DNA of 64,000 nucleotides from Hysterangium stoloniferum (Eukaryota > Basidiomycota > Agaricomycetes > Hysterangiales > Hysterangiaceae): positions 1,950,537 through 2,014,536 of the forward strand of contig WHVD01000002.1 of assembly GCA_015178975.1 (NCBI GenBank), in the 5' to 3' direction. The stretch's first letter is position 1. Every line of letters starts with the position of its first letter. The notes beneath the pieces were generated by a model that was not told the origin of the DNA, made no database searches, and saw nothing but the letters and a program-made list of their open reading frames with translations. The translations under genes were made by a program, and so were the position numbers. Below, in pieces: positions 11,034-23,240 of the stretch.

Positions 11034-12927
11034 TCAATAAAGCTTAATTCTCCATTGAATATAGTGAACAGGTGTCTCCCAATCATGGCCGACTTGTCGA
11101 AATTTCATGGCTTCCCATTCTAAGGCTAAGGATTCACGCCAACGAGTTCCAAGTAATCCCTTGACGATACCCCAAAGGAACGATCCATGAGATTGACTGA
11201 ATTCAGTGTGATGTTCACGGTCTAGAGTGCTCCACCAGATCTTGGCATTGCCAGTGAGTTGTCTTGGCAGAGCGACTCCTAACAATGCACTCATGGAGTC
11301 TGAGATCTCTGAGAGACTCATGATATCCATGATGTAGTCCAAGGCTTTGGATTGAGTTCCATCATATTCGGGAAGGTCAGACCATTTGATGTCATTGGTG
11401 TTAAGAGACATCTTTTTATCCTTAGGTAAGTCATCGATAGGTGCACTGGCTCGAGGCTGCATCGGAGTTCAAAAGGGAGAGTTAGGTACTCCACCATGAT
11501 GCCCCCCACATCCCGAATTCCCTCCATAGTCTGAACTACTAGAGCTCCCAGATGAACTGCTAGGGGGTCCTCCTGGTGGCAGAAAGGGATTCGAGGAGAT
11601 CAGCAGGGAATGGCAGGGATCGTCTGGGTTCAGAGATCCTCGACCAGCAACTTGACCAGCTATGCCCTCGGTGAATGTGGTAGAGAAGGACAATTGACCC
11701 CTGTTGGTGACTGATCTATTCCTAGTCGTGGGTAGTTCATCACCGGAGTTAGGATTATCTGGAAGTCATTCGAACGTGACGCAAGAGCGATGAATCCCCT
11801 GGTGGGGTGCTGGGCTGAGTTCCTTCGAGATTTCTCTCTCAATTTTGATTGTATTAAAAGGCTGATGCGGCTGAGGTTGGTGGAAGGGAGTGCAGATTTC
11901 CATCCCCTTTTCCTGAAGATGGTCTGCAACTTGCATCCTCATATCCAATGGGAAGTCTTGCAAAATAACGGGACGATTGAGCGAATGAAGGAAACAAGTG
12001 TCGGGAGACCCATTTAGGTTACAAACAAACAAACTAGTTGTGGAGATCAGTGAATTGGGCACTTGGATCGAGTTATTATAAGGGTAGAGCACTTCCAAAA
12101 CCATCTTATCGAGTCTCCTCTGATTTCGCCTCAACCGACCCCTTAGAGTAAAATATGTGAATGATGAATTTCAAGTGACCCCGTTTAGAGATTCCTCCAA
12201 CATTCGGATGTATATATACTGGTAGTCAACCTTGGGCATGATGTGATCCCCACTGAGTAGGACATGAAGTATTTGCAACACATCATCGTGTGCATGGAGC
12301 GCTTCGAGGAATAAAGAGACCACTTCCTGCTTAAAAATCATCCTTCCTCCTTCCATAACAGAAGTAACCTCACTCAACCATTTGGGAATCGAGCGGGTCA
12401 GATCCTCAAGGGTTCCTGGTCACATGAATAAGTCCTGCACTGATAAGATGGCCTGATAATGACCTAACCAGACTTCTACAGTCACCGGTAAAGAAGGGTA
12501 ATCCATTGTACTCCTCCACAAAGGGAGTAACCTGATCCGTGGAGATTCAATCGGCATAGTACATATCCCATTGCAAATTGATGGGCTCAGCATAAACCAT
12601 ATGACCCCCAAAGAATTGCTTGAGGATGACCTGCCTAGGTGGGAATGAGAGAACGGGTTCGAGAGCATGGGTAGGCTTGGCATTAGCTCCAGGAGTGCTC
12701 AACTGCCCAGTTGATGGACGTTCCTCATGCAGACCTGGGGGAGTATCCATTGATGGTCCAGCTGCTGCTCCAGGGGAACTTCCAGGAGGAACTGGTTTTT
12801 GAAAAGTCAACGAAGACTTACTCATGGTGATGTTATGGGGTGGTTCCAGACTTGCAGGTCTTTGACGAGGTTTTGAACTACTCGGGGTTGTCGAAGATCT
12901 CGGTGTTTGGTTCTTGCCAGTGGTCAT
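11034..12927 (-). pseudogene. Ty3/gypsy gag region of the family-2 element
   Basis: The clearest part is 11462-11034 (142 codons). DIKWSDLPEYDGTQSKALDYI followed by LPRQLTGNAKIWWSTLD is the retrotransposon gag core, in which the chain up to the capsid Trp is conserved. A Gly/Ser/Pro-rich stretch (11693-11469) precedes it. Further upstream, frames at 12927-12547, 12377-12171 and 12134-11766 carry an unrecognised N-terminal part, beginning with an ATG at 12927 that is 77 bp from the LTR. Several frame breaks separate the pieces. Confidence 0.7.
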
Positions 12928-13003
12928 TTATGTGCTTAGAAATTAATAGTTGTAGAGTAATGTTTTCTCTGTAGGGAAAGAGTGGTCTGGCCCAGATCAC
13001 CAC

Positions 13004-13635
13004 TGTGAAGAGTGGTGGAAGTTCTAACTGTTCTATATACGAAGAATATCGACCGTTTAGGTATGACATGTAGTTGTATTGACTGTCTAAGTCTAATACA
13101 CGCTGAATGAGTATTGACTACTTAGTTCAATACGTTTGAGTGAAGTAACTATCTAAGGTAGAGTAGATAGCTAAGACGAATAAAGGGAATCGACCGTTAG
13201 GTGCGATTCTGAATGACTGCTCGAGTGTAGAAAGAATAATGAGAGTCAAATAATAGAGTAGTGTGGATGTGGTCCGCACGGATTGAGATATAGGTGGAGT
13301 TTCAACTGGCACAGTTTGAAACTCTGATTGTGTAGATAGTTGAAGCCCGTCTGTGATGGTCGAGACAATGCCCCAATCACAACTTACAGGACACTAACTG
13401 GGTGTCTGGGTAAGTCATGGTTGTGGGGTAAAAAGTGTCTGAGTTCTAATTACGGGCACTAGAATACAAGAGTCTGGTGTGTATGCACCCACAAGAGTCG
13501 ATGTACCATATACATAGGTCGTCAAACTAATATAAGTGTATAATAGAATAGAGAGAAAGAAGAAATAATAATGGGAATATAGTATGGGCATATCCAGACT
13601 ATATTTCCTGAGCATATTTCACCATACCTCTCACA
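13004..13635 (-). repeat. Full 5' LTR, family 2
   Basis: This is a 632-bp LTR with TGTGAGAGG...CTTCACA ends on the minus strand. The solo copy at 32508-33142 (plus strand) aligns end to end. Right of it, the interrupted family-1 LTR resumes. Confidence 0.9.
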
Positions 13636-13870
13636 CACGGGCTCCAATACATCTATCACTCAACCTCCAACTTATCTATCTCAACTCCCCAACCTCTCAA
13701 CCCACAACCCCTCGACCCATGAACTCCACCCGAACTCCCTGGGATTCCCGTCTGCCCATTTGAAATTGGACAACACGATCTTGCGAGGGTGCAGCCTATA
13801 AGCTGAAGCCAAGTCCTATGGGATTTCCCATGGGTTTCTCCGGAAACCCTCTGTGTATGCACCCTTAACA
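13636..13870 (+). repeat. Solo LTR family 1, right part
   Basis: This continues the LTR that begins at 6430. It carries the conserved 3' block with TATAAGCTGAAGCCAAGTCC and ends CCTTAACA, followed by the target duplication AAAAC. Confidence 0.85.
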
Positions 13871-14675
13871 AAAACCCAGTCTTAAAGTACATAAATTAGC
13901 AGAGCCAGTAGGCAGATTGATATACAGTATTATGAAGAATATATACAAACTATATCTATTGTATACTAGTTAAGTGCATATTTGAGGGTATCTTGAGGTG
14001 TTCATGGCAGTCATGACACCCTGCACAGCACTTTTCCATGGCCCCTTTTTGGTATACACCTCCATTTAGAGCCTCAACTATTGTTCTCATTAACCTTTTT
14101 GTTTCCACCTATCCTTTTTTGTCCTGTGTTATCCATTGTTCTAAAACTGTATAAGTATGCAACAGACAATCCACCATACCTCAGTCAATTCCCCTATTAT
14201 GTATCGACTGAGGTACATTCACAAGTTAACTAACTAACCAGAGTTTTACTTATGATGTAGTAGATATTCTATTTGTAACAGATGCAACAATGCACATGAT
14301 GTCACCCACATGTGTCATCATCTATGACAGCATCATGTGCATGTTCACATGCAGTGTTAAGCAAATGTGCAAATTTGCATGATGAACATGACATGTGATA
14401 ATAAATAAACTTCAAACCTTAGTTTAGTTTTCCCCTCAGTATAAATACCTAAGATGTACACACAGTAGTCAAACCCCAGTCTCAATCTCTTAGGATTTCC
14501 ACTACATACAAGTGTGATCTTCTTGAGTCATTAGAACTTCCATCTCTTATTCCTCCTTCTTGTCTTACTTTCTCTTTTTCTTTGTTTTGGTAGCCAGTGG
14601 GTCTGTGAGCATTGCTTAGTCACTAATTGGTCAGCATTGGTGAGTGCAGTGAGCATTAGGTTTCCCATAAAAAAT
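13871..14675. other. Non-coding, possible copia LTR remnant
   Basis: No gene is seen. The segment near 14180-14215 contains CCTCAGTCAATTCCCC and CGACTGAGGTACATT, a hairpin motif also found beside copia fragments at 36080-36115 and 38738-38775. AGTATAAATACC near 14440 could be an old LTR promoter. Confidence 0.4.
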
Positions 14676-14900
14676 TAAAACTCCACTTAAATTGTTTTAA
14701 ATTGTTTTAAATGTTTGTAAATGTGTTTAAATGTGTTTAAATGTGTTTAAATGTGTTTAAATTGTTTTAAATGTTTGTAAATGTGTTTAAATGTGTTTTA
14801 AATGTGTTTTAAATGTGTTTAAATGTTTTTAAATGTTTTTAAATGTGTTTTAAATGTGTTTAAATGTTTTTAAATGTTTTTAAATGCATTTAAATGTTGT
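14676..14900. repeat. Minisatellite of 11-12 bp units
   Basis: About 18 tandem copies of a unit like AAATGTGTTTA, with AAATTGTTTT and AAATGTTTTT variants. It is extremely AT-rich and non-coding. Confidence 0.85.
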
Positions 14901-16329
14901 CAAAGACTGGGATTAAATATGTAAAGACTAAAATATAAGATTTTGCTTTGTTACTGGCAGCTACATATACTCAGAGTTAGAAAGTACTAAGTCATTGTGA
15001 GGCCAATGGCTTAGAGATGTTTTATAGTAATACAAAATAATACTCCAGAAGCCCAAAGATAATCCCATGCAAGCTTGAAGGGCAATAAAGGAAATTACAA
15101 GTCATATTCACACTGAAGACAAGTAGTTCACAAAACAATAATTTATTCTAAAAAAAGCAATATCAAAGAGGTGACTGGAATAGGGAAGAGAGCAATGGAA
15201 TATCTATACAAACTAAATGGGTCCAGAATATACAGGAGCTCTCAATGTGATGTGACTATATAAAAAGACTCATGTTGCAGGAATAGATGGGAAATGTGGC
15301 ATGGAACAACTAAATGACAAAAGGTTATCCCAATGTGGAAGTGTTAGAGGGAAGTGTTAAGAGTGGGACAAAATGGGAAAAACTCCAGTTACTAAAGACA
15401 AGTGGAGCTTGACTCCAATATGCAATATGTTGCACCTTGCACAAAACTGTCAGATGCTCCAGTACTTCAAAACAAGCAACAAAGTATGTAGCAGGATGTA
15501 TAATGACACTTAGCTATAAATTGGGGTCCAAGGCTAAGGTTGCAAAGGGAGTAAGTCTCAGTCTGGCCAGACATGCAAAAGGATTAAGCAGTATGAACAA
15601 TACTTAAAAGGTAAATGAAGGTAGTATCATTGCATACACTTCTAAACATGAGAGGGGGATTCTAAATGAGTATTCTAAGTCAATATTCAAACTGAAGGAT
15701 AGTAGTGTACATGATGTAATTTTATACTAAAGTAAATGGAAGCACAGAGCTGAAAGTGGAAATTTGATATTAACAGAACAAAGGAAATTGTGAAACAGAA
15801 CAGGATATTAAGAAAAAGAATACAAGACAACAGAAAAAAGATAAATATTCTGAGGTGGTAAATGATATGGTGAAGTGATGCAAGGAATAATAGCATGTCA
15901 TTAGAACAGAACTGAGATAGAATGGCTGGAAAAGGAAATCATTAAGTGGGTGTGTTGTTGGGTATCACAATGCCAGAGGACAGTATATGTAGGTTGAATA
16001 TACACATAGGGGCCTGAACAATGTGGTTCTTAACAGAAAGGTTCAAAATCAATGTTTGAACTGGAGATTAGTAGAATACAAGACAATAATTTATTCTAAA
16101 AGATTCAATGACAGACAGATGAGTGGAATGGAAGGAACATGAGAGATGAGTATGAAAGAGAATAAATGGGTAGCTAGAATCTGCAGAAGTCCCCAATATG
16201 ACATTGGAAGGGTAATCACAGCCATATGGGAAGTTGGAAGTCCAATGTGAAACAGAACACTGATGGGAGTCAGGTCAGAACATTATGGATAATTGTGGAG
16301 AATAGAAGTATCCAGGAATGAGTTATAAC
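14901..16329. other. Non-coding region with a diverged direct repeat
   Basis: No gene is visible. Segments near 15122-15260 and 16077-16215 resemble each other (AATAATTTATTCTAAAA, then GTGACTGGAAT/GAGTGGAATGG, then AATAAATGGGT-like). They may be two decayed LTRs of one element whose integrase remnant follows at 16330. Confidence 0.4.
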
Positions 16330-16745
16330 AATCAGAGGTTACATGACTTGGAACTCCATGTTTTGAAAGACATGTAATACAAAAAGTTGAGCTAATTCAG
16401 GAGCATTGATTGTTTTGTAGGTTGGAATGAGTATTGCTTGTTTTGAATAGTCAATCCACAATTACAAGTATTGGATTGTAACCATCAGATGTCAATAATT
16501 GTTCAATAAAATCCATTGAGATTGAATGCCATGGTCAAAGAGGAATCAGAAGTTGCTTGAGTAATCCAATTGGTCAATGTTGTGGACTTTTCAATTTTGT
16601 ACAAGTTACACATGATCAAATAAAATCATCAACATCTTGTTGAAGATGTGGCCAGAAGAAATCTCGATATATTGTTTGATATGTTTTTGTTTGTCCAAAA
16701 TGACCTGCAGTAATATGATTGTGTCTCAATTGAAGAACTGGAAAT
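16330..16745 (-). pseudogene. Ty3/gypsy integrase fragment
   Basis: Read on the minus strand, the sequence gives the H2C2 zinc-binding segment (HNHITAGHFGQTKTYQ ... CVTCTKLKS) and the start of the integrase core (SISMDFIEQLLTSDGYN), ending in SKHGVPSHVTSD. Stops interrupt it. It corresponds to the integrase of the 40-45 kb chromovirus but is more diverged. Confidence 0.8.
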
Positions 16746-17439
16746 CAAATATTTTCATAGTTGGGTACATACATAAATCATATGACTGACCCATGGGGGG
16801 CAAGCCCCCACCATGTTACCACCCCCACAACTTTACTCAGTCACTTCACAACCTGGTGGATCAATAATGATGTCTTTAAATACTACATCAGCAGTCATAC
16901 ATATCTGTCTTGGAATAATATTCTCAAATACTTGATCACATAACTTTTGTATTACCTTCTGTGACCATGTCATATTGAGAGCTCCTGTACATTCCATTTA
17001 TTCTCATTCAGAGACTTATTTTTTTAAAGTGATTAAAGTTTACATTATTCAGAATTATATACATTATATACATTTGTAAATCCACTGAACCTGAAAAACA
17101 TAAGTTAGTCTCCTTTTGGAACCTCACTGAATACTTACTCATGGATCAATAATACTGTAACACCCTTAAACACTAAATATTTGGCTTGGAATAGTATTTT
17201 CATTCTTCCTCAATTTGTTTCTCTTGAAGTGTCACACAGAACATTTCTAGTTCCCACATTTCCAAACCTCATCCTTGTTTCGTATTTGCTAACTTGTCCA
17301 TTGACAAGTATTCATTCATTTGCTTGTTGTATTCCCAGTTCAGAATACTCATCCTAATCCATCTTATTGTGATCTGAGTTTGTAGTACAATAACAGAAGA
17401 ACCTATATTAGTTTCCACACATTTGTACTCTACCTTAAC
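16746..17439. other. No gene seen; AT-rich
   Basis: The stretch is AT-rich and CG-poor and holds no supported coding region. Its right part may belong to the LTR whose 3' end lies at 17440-17636. Confidence 0.4.
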
Positions 17440-17636
17440 TCTGATATTGACTTAGTTTCTTATTCCTTCCTTCTTTTTGAACACTCAATATTCAGAACTC
17501 TTTAGATCTCTGAATATGTGTACTCTTCTGGCATAAATCGCTCCTCTGAAGTTAAGGACATTCTGAGTGTTTACATAGGGGCACAGAACATATGTAAGCT
17601 GAAGCCAGAATAAGTTCCTGACATGGCACTTAACAT
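17440..17636 (+). repeat. LTR family 3 fragment (3' end)
   Basis: The segment from CTGATATTGACTTAGTTTC to GGCACTTAACA matches, in inverted orientation, 19435-19680. It ends in TAACA like family 1 and shares an AAGCTGAAGCC block, so the families are related. Confidence 0.65.
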
Positions 17637-17724
17637 GTGAGATGATGATAGCATTGAAAATAGTGCTAGAATTTGCAAACTCAGTCAAAGGAAGAAGTCT
17701 CATTGCAAGGTAACTTCAAGGATA

Positions 17725-18009
17725 TTGAATAGATCTAGCAGATCAGAAACCATCCATCATATATCGGAAAATAGGTCAATCAATGTCTTGGAAAATGAAA
17801 TAAAGTCGAGACACAAAGAAATGTTGAAGATGCAAGATACAATTGAACATTTGGTTGCCAAAATAAAAACATTTGAAGAAGATTTTTTGGTCATGTCAAA
17901 GAAATTAGTTGAATATGGGGATTATAGTGAAGTGACTGATGTAAGTGTTCATAGTAGGAGTTTTGAGGTCTTTGGGATAAGATGCATTCTCTTGTATATA
18001 CATATGTGA
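17725..18009 (+). CDS. Short coiled-coil ORF, unrecognised
   Basis: This is a 94-codon frame. Residues 20-75 (VLENEIKSRHKEMLKM ... EHLVAKIKTFEEDFL) have the heptad pattern of a coiled coil. It lies among retrotransposon debris, and its last 20 codons look like translated non-coding DNA. It could be one exon of a lost gene. No function can be given. Confidence 0.25.
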   Translation: MNRSSRSETIHHISENRSINVLENEIKSRHKEMLKMQDTIEHLVAKIKTFEEDFLVMSKKLVEYGDYSEVTDVSVHSRSFEVFGIRCILLYIHM

Positions 18010-18279
18010 ACTTTCAAATATAGTTCATATAATTTGAATTTATTTGATTTAGAAACTTAACCAGAACTATGTACCTGGCCTACCAATCCATGTTGTGGAA
18101 TTTACGCCCAAAAGGACAATCTACAGATGATTGTTTGACTACCTTTTGTCAGATTGCAAGATAAATATTAATATTTCCTTATGCTCCAGAATGTCACCTG
18201 ATGCATTGAATTTGATGAAATATTAATTCTACAGCAAACAATATAAATATATGTATATACTTCAGTTGATAAATAACTT

Positions 18280-18798
18280 TTAAGGCTTTTGGTTATCCTC
18301 CCAAGCAACTAAATATCATCAACTGTCCTTGTATCTTTTATTGAATTTTGAGTCCAAAATTTCTCGAATGTCATATTCAAGTTCTTCTTCACCATAAATT
18401 GGTGGTGGAGGTGGTTGTTTTTGGTTTGGGAAAGTATTGGGATAGAATGGTTCTAACATAGAAATATGAAAGGCCCTAATAATTTTTCCAATCATTTTTT
18501 GATGGTCAAGTCATTCAAATAAAGTTGGATTGTACCAAAGACTTGAAAATGAATCAGAAAGTTGAATGATTTTTTTAAATGTATATTGGCATATTTTTGA
18601 CAATGTTTTCAAGCTTTCTGGATATTTTTATGTAAAGCTTCGAGATTTGTCATGTAATCACAAGCTAGAGTGGAAGCTAGATCTTTTTCAGAGTGAATTT
18701 CTAACAATGGATGATAACCTTTATTCATGAAAAATGGTGTTCCACCATTTGTTTTGGAAGGTGAAGTGTTACATATAAGTGCATTTTGCAAGGGAAAG
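18280..18798 (-). pseudogene. Chromovirus integrase C-terminus and chromodomain start
   Basis: The minus strand reads the end of a Ty3 integrase: NGGTPFFMNKGYHPLL, then FHISMLEPFYPNTFPN, a Pro run, YDIREILDSKFNKR and YLVAWEDNQK, the opening strand of a chromodomain. The upstream part of the same integrase is at 19245-19434, separated by a solo LTR inserted at 18799-19244. Stops and frameshifts are frequent. Confidence 0.75.
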
Positions 18799-19244
18799 TG
18801 TTAGGACCAGAAAACCTGCCAGGCAATCACATAAACTACACACCAGACTCTGCCTGGACATTCTGGACCCCTTGTTCCCAATCCATCTTTGCCCATTTGA
18901 CATCTGGTTCAGTCTACCCCTTGCTCAAATATGTTTGACATCTGGTTATTGTCTTGTTGTATGCCTGATATGTATGTCTTTTTGTATCTCTGGATATGTC
19001 ATACAATAATCTACTAGTCTATATAGTCTAGCTACTAACTGTACTTACAATCTGATCAGAAAACCAACTTAGCTTCACCTTAGTATCTGCCTCAGTGTAG
19101 AACCCATGGGTTTCCCATCTGCTCCTCTTTGAAGTTGGACAATGCAATCTTGCAATGGCACAGCATATAAGCTGAAGCCAAGTCCTTTCCTGGAACTTCT
19201 GCTGGTTTCCCCTGGAGACCCACCCATGAGCCCCACACTTAACA
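18799..19244 (+). repeat. Solo LTR, short variant of family 1
   Basis: TGTTAGGACC...CACTTAACA, 446 bp, flanked by GAAAG and GGAAG (one mismatch). It splits an integrase remnant on the other strand. It carries TATATAGTCTAG near 19020 and GATCAGAAAACC about 30 nt later. Confidence 0.85.
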
Positions 19245-19434
19245 GGAAGTAGTTCTGCCCAATTGTCTTGTTGATAATTGCAATATATTTGTAAGTATTG
19301 TTCAAGGGTTTGATTGACTTGTTCAGTGTGTCCATCACCTTCAGGATGATATCCTGAAATAAAATGTAGTTTCATATTGAGTGCTGTTCCAAGGGATCAA
19401 AAGAAATGTGACACACATTCAGATCCTTAATCAG
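19245..19434 (-). pseudogene. Chromovirus integrase core fragment
   Basis: The minus strand reads ...MKLHFISGYHPEGDGHTEQVNQTLEQYLQ..., the integrase core around its catalytic Glu, up to NWAELLP where the solo LTR interrupts it. A family-3 LTR adjoins at 19435, just after the TDQGSE-type motif. Confidence 0.85.
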
Positions 19435-19680
19435 TGTTAAGTGCCATGTTGGGAACTTATTCTGGGACTATCAGGAAATAACTGGGAACTCAGAAACTTC
19501 TGGATAGGGTCAGGATGTTGGCCTCAGCTTATGTGCTGTGCCCTTATGTAAATGCATGAAATGTCCTTAATTTCAGAGGAGGGATTTACACTGGAAGAGT
19601 ACAGGTATTCAGAGTTCTGAAGAGTTCTGAATATTGACCATTCAGAAAGAAGGAAGGAATAAGAAATTAGTCAATATCAG
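19435..19680 (-). repeat. LTR family 3 fragment (inverted copy)
   Basis: This is the inverted match of 17440-17636, beginning TGTTAAGTGCC on the plus strand and interrupted at 19681 by a family-1 LTR. It sits inside the integrase remnant. Confidence 0.65.
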
Positions 19681-20548
19681 TGTTACGACCAGAAAACCCA
19701 CCGGACTCTGGGAATTACCATATATGCACCTGCACCCTTTACGCACCAGTTATCAGTTTACCAGAATACCTCAGACCTGTCCATGCCCAACCTTCATTAT
19801 CTCATGTACCAGTCACCGGAATACCCACCCGGACCCCACACATGTCATCCTTGTCTATTCCTGACCCTGTCCCACACATCAGTCACCAGACTACACTTGG
19901 AAAACCCATCAGCTCTCTAACTGAGCCCCATTCCCATTATGGTCAAATGACCTGTCACATATCGGACTCCACTCCTGCCCTGTTCCCATTATGGTCTAAC
20001 AACCTGTCACATTTCAGACTCCACTCCACTCCATTCCATTCCTAACACCAAATTTGGTGTTTGCTTATCTTGTTTCATGAGTACTTGTTTGGATCTCATT
20101 ATTACTGGATTTGGTATTGCATACACTCAGCAGTCTATATACATAAACTAGCTAATGATTGTACATACAATCTGGTCATAAAATCAACTACATAAGTTTT
20201 CAGCTTAGATTTCCCCCAGTAATCTCATTACATCTTCCGCTCTATCCCTCTCTTTGAAACACACCACTATTTATCTCATCGGAGCCCACAGGTTCTGACC
20301 TATCTATCACTCAACCTCTGACTTATCACCACCTGACCCCTTGACCTCCACAGCCTTCCTGCAGTCGACCCTTCGACCTCTCAACCCACCAACTACTCCC
20401 AGACTCCCTGGGGTTCCCATCCACCTGTCTGAAATTGGATGACACGATCTTGTGAGGGCACAGCCTATAAGCTGAAGCCAAGTCCTACCAGCTTTCCTGT
20501 GGGTTTCTCCAGAAACCCTCCGATAAGCTCTGTGCACACTCCTTAACA
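19681..20548 (+). repeat. Solo LTR family 1
   Basis: TGTTACGACC...CCTTAACA, 868 bp. It has the family's TATATACATAAACTAGC segment near 20137 and the conserved AAGCTGAAGCCAAGTCCTACC block. No clear 5-bp duplication is visible (ATCAG versus CCTCA), so the flanks have changed or the LTR arose by recombination. Confidence 0.85.
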
Positions 20549-20881
20549 CCTCACAGCTACCCCTTAGGCTTATTAAATAATAATAAGTCTAATAAGTATC
20601 CTTATCCTTACTGAAATCCCTGCCAACACTTAGATTATTCAAGGCCCATACCTAATTTTATTAAATTAATCAAGTATAAGCACTCAATTAATCCAATACA
20701 AATTATTGTCTCTGTTAATAAATTATTTAACACTTTGTTAAATATCTATTAATAGTTATAAATAAGCATTCAAGAAACTGAAGCTTTATATCAGGTCTCT
20801 GCCAAGTTACTGTGCATCTATTCAGCTTCCAGCCCCTATTCTCAAGGAATAGCTGTTTATTTGCTAAAAGAGTCATATACA
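20549..20881. other. AT-rich spacer
   Basis: No gene is seen. It is rich in TTAAT and AATAA words and borders the truncated end of a Tc1 copy. Confidence 0.4.
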
Positions 20882-21652
20882 TTTTCTTGGAACCAATTCT
20901 GGGCCATCTTGCAGGTATGCTTGGGGTCATTATCCTGCTGGAAGATGACATCATCTGCAGATTTACCATAATCCCTGAGGCTGGCTTGCAGGTCATCCTC
21001 CAGAATCTGTATGTAGAGATCCCCATCCATCCTTCCATCAATCTTGCATGCATAACCCCCCCCCCCCCCCACAGCATGCACCCCCACATCATCAAAGATC
21101 CACCACCAAACTTCAGGGTTCCCTCAACCAGCCTGTCACTCAAGCCCTCCTCTGCCATTTTCCACACCCACTTCCTACCATCTGACCCTAGCCTATTTAT
21201 TTTGTCTCATCAGACTACACCACCTTCTTCCAGTCCTCCACAGTCCAATCCTGATGTGCCAAAGCAAAGTCCATCCTCTCCTTCCTATGCTTCTTAGAAA
21301 GAAGAGGCCTTTTCTTCTTTACCACAGGCTTCATCCCAGCTGCCTTGAGTCCACGACATACTGTTTGAGGATTGAGTAACTGGTTGGTGATAGTACAAAG
21401 TGCCTTTGTTGCATCTACAGCTGTATCAGCCTTCCCAGAGCTGATAAGATGTTGTGCAAAATGGATATTGGCTGTAGAGAGTTTGGAAGGATGACCACCA
21501 GAGGACTTAGAAAGGTGGGAATGGTGTTTAGAACAAAGTCTAGAGATAGTAGCATAACTATAGCCAGTAGAAACTGAAATATGTCTGGCAGAATGGCCAG
21601 CATCAAGTAGAGAAAGAATCTCATACTGGGCAGCAGTGGAAAGGGGATGCAT
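20882..21652 (-). pseudogene. Tc1-like transposase, truncated copy
   Basis: This copy starts at an ATG at 21652 and reads 145 codons nearly identical to the intact transposase at 23589. A TGG-to-TAG change then falls just before the first catalytic Asp, followed by frameshifts (for example around the C-run at 21057-21070). Reading can be followed to FQQDNDPKHTCKMAQNWFQEN and ends there. The segment with the catalytic Glu is missing. A third-party insertion at 21697 cuts the 5' side. Confidence 0.9.
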
Positions 21653-21696
21653 AGTTAGAATTGAGGGAATCTTAGCTGAGAAAGCCCTTCTACTTA

Positions 21697-21871
21697 CAGT
21701 GACTCAAAAAACCCTTCCAATGTTTGGTACTTCAGATGTATATCCTTGATAACTCAGAGGATAAAAATGCAGAAATATCAAAAATATTTGTGAGCATTCT
21801 CTATCATATATAGATCGTGGAAATACAATTTCATTACATACCATATATGGATATTACATAATGACCTTATG
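21697..21871. repeat. Tc1/MITE terminal repeat inserted at TA
   Basis: It begins CAGTGACTCAAAAAACCC after TA, within the 5' region of the Tc1 copy at 20882-21652. The end motif resembles the subfamily at 33489. The inner part is lost where LTR E starts at 21872. Confidence 0.6.
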
Positions 21872-22955
21872 TGTCAGGAACCAGAAAACCCGCTGGCCTC
21901 CGGGCCCCCAGACCCCATCCTACATGCTCCTGACACTCTATATTGTATAGTTACAACTGGAGTTCCCGCTGGAGCCTGCATGTCAACTTGTTTATGCCTG
22001 ACTCTCTGTATGCACGCCACCCTATCTGTACCCAACTCTCTATACCCACTACTGGACAACCCACCGGGACCCAGACTCCGCCCTATATACACCTGACTCT
22101 CTGTATCTCATGGACCAGTCACTGGACTCTGACCGGACTCCTGGAACCCCTCTAACAGAGCATAGAACCCTGCTCTCATTATGGTCAAACAGTCTGTCAT
22201 GTGTCTCATGTACCAGTCATTGGACTCCACCTGACTCCAAACTCCACTCTATATACACCCAACACTCTATATACACCCAACACTCTATATACACCCAACA
22301 CTCTATATACACCCAACACTCTGCATCTCACGGACCAGTCATCGGACCCTGACCGGACTCCCCGGACTCCCCGGAACCCCTCTAACAGAGCCCATTCCCA
22401 TTATGGTCTAATGACCTGTCATGATTCGTTCCATTCCATCCCTAATTCCCAGTTTAGTATTTACTTGTTTCATTTTATGTTTAATAGTGCTGCCCCTCAT
22501 TAATACCAGATTTGGTATTATTACATTTCAAAGTCTATATAAGTCTGCTACATTCATGTACTTATAATCCAGTTTCAATCTCGAACAAGTTTGACCCTCA
22601 AACAGTCTCTAGTCCTCTTGTCTGTCTGCATGCTCGATTCCCAGAACTCCCATGGGAACTCTGGAATCTACATCTCCTTGATGCATTCTGTCAGCTCGAA
22701 ATACGGACACCTGAATGAGTGTACGAGGGTGCAGCCTATAAGCTGAAGCCAAGTCCATCTCAGCCCGTACCTTACCTTTCTGGTAATTATTCTGATACCA
22801 CCTTCCCTTGTACTAATAATCCCTGGAACTTCCCTGGACTTATTACCTGGGGACTCCATGGGACATTTCCCAGAAGAAAGTGTGTGTTCGGAATAATTAC
22901 CAGAAACACTCCATGGGACTTCCTCAGACTTTATATCTTTGTTCACAACTTAACA
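21872..22955 (+). repeat. Solo LTR, long variant of family 1
   Basis: TGTCAGGAACC...CAACTTAACA, 1084 bp, with flanks TTATG and TTATA (one mismatch). It contains an 18-bp unit (ACTCTATATACACCCAAC) repeated four times near 22251-22322 and TATATAAGTC near 22535. The self-priming motif is not preserved. Confidence 0.8.
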
Positions 22956-22971
22956 TTATAGTGCCTTTGAC

Positions 22972-23090
22972 TATACATGATAGAGCATGTTGGTAAATAT
23001 TTTGGTGATTTGTATGATTTTATCTACTAGGGTATAAGCTATACAAGTTGAAACTGCAAAACAATGGATACATTTTGTAAGTCACTGTAC
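22972..23090. repeat. Tc1 terminal repeat remnant
   Basis: The segment matches the outer half of the terminal repeat of the 23241-24844 element and ends GTAAGTCACTG, followed by TA. It is probably the outer 5' end of the transposon whose transposase remnant is at 20882-21652. Confidence 0.6.
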
Positions 23091-23240
23091 AGTTCTATTG
23101 AACCTTTCAATAATCAAAATAAGCATTGATTTTAGTTGTTTAAGCTTAATAGCACAACTAATTAATCTATCAGTATTTAAATTACTGGACCTTTGCTTAT
23201 TTTATTGTTGAAGCTCTGTGACACTATATGTATGTACATA

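Larger units (their letters stand above)
7022..13635 (-). mobile_element. Ty3/gypsy element, LTR family 2, integrase deleted
   Basis: The element lies on the minus strand: 5' LTR 13004-13635, gag region 12927-11034, protease ORF 10567-9143, reverse transcriptase and RNase H 9067-7200, and a truncated 3' LTR 7022-7222. It is inserted in a family-1 solo LTR; the flanks CAAGG (left) and CACGG (right) are a target duplication with one mismatch. The H2C2-integrase part of pol and the U3 part of the 3' LTR are missing, as if one deletion joined RNase H to the LTR. After the 5' LTR the minus strand reads GTGGTGATCTGG, which could pair with a tRNA ending GATCACCA. This suggests a tRNA primer, unlike family 1. 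Confidence 0.9.

Noticed and set aside
14676-14900. Regular short repeats as a CRISPR array
   Set aside because: Units are directly contiguous with no spacers, and the genome is eukaryotic.
21861-22352. Several overlapping frames with ThrLeuTyr repeats
   Set aside because: They translate an 18-bp tandem repeat inside a solo LTR.
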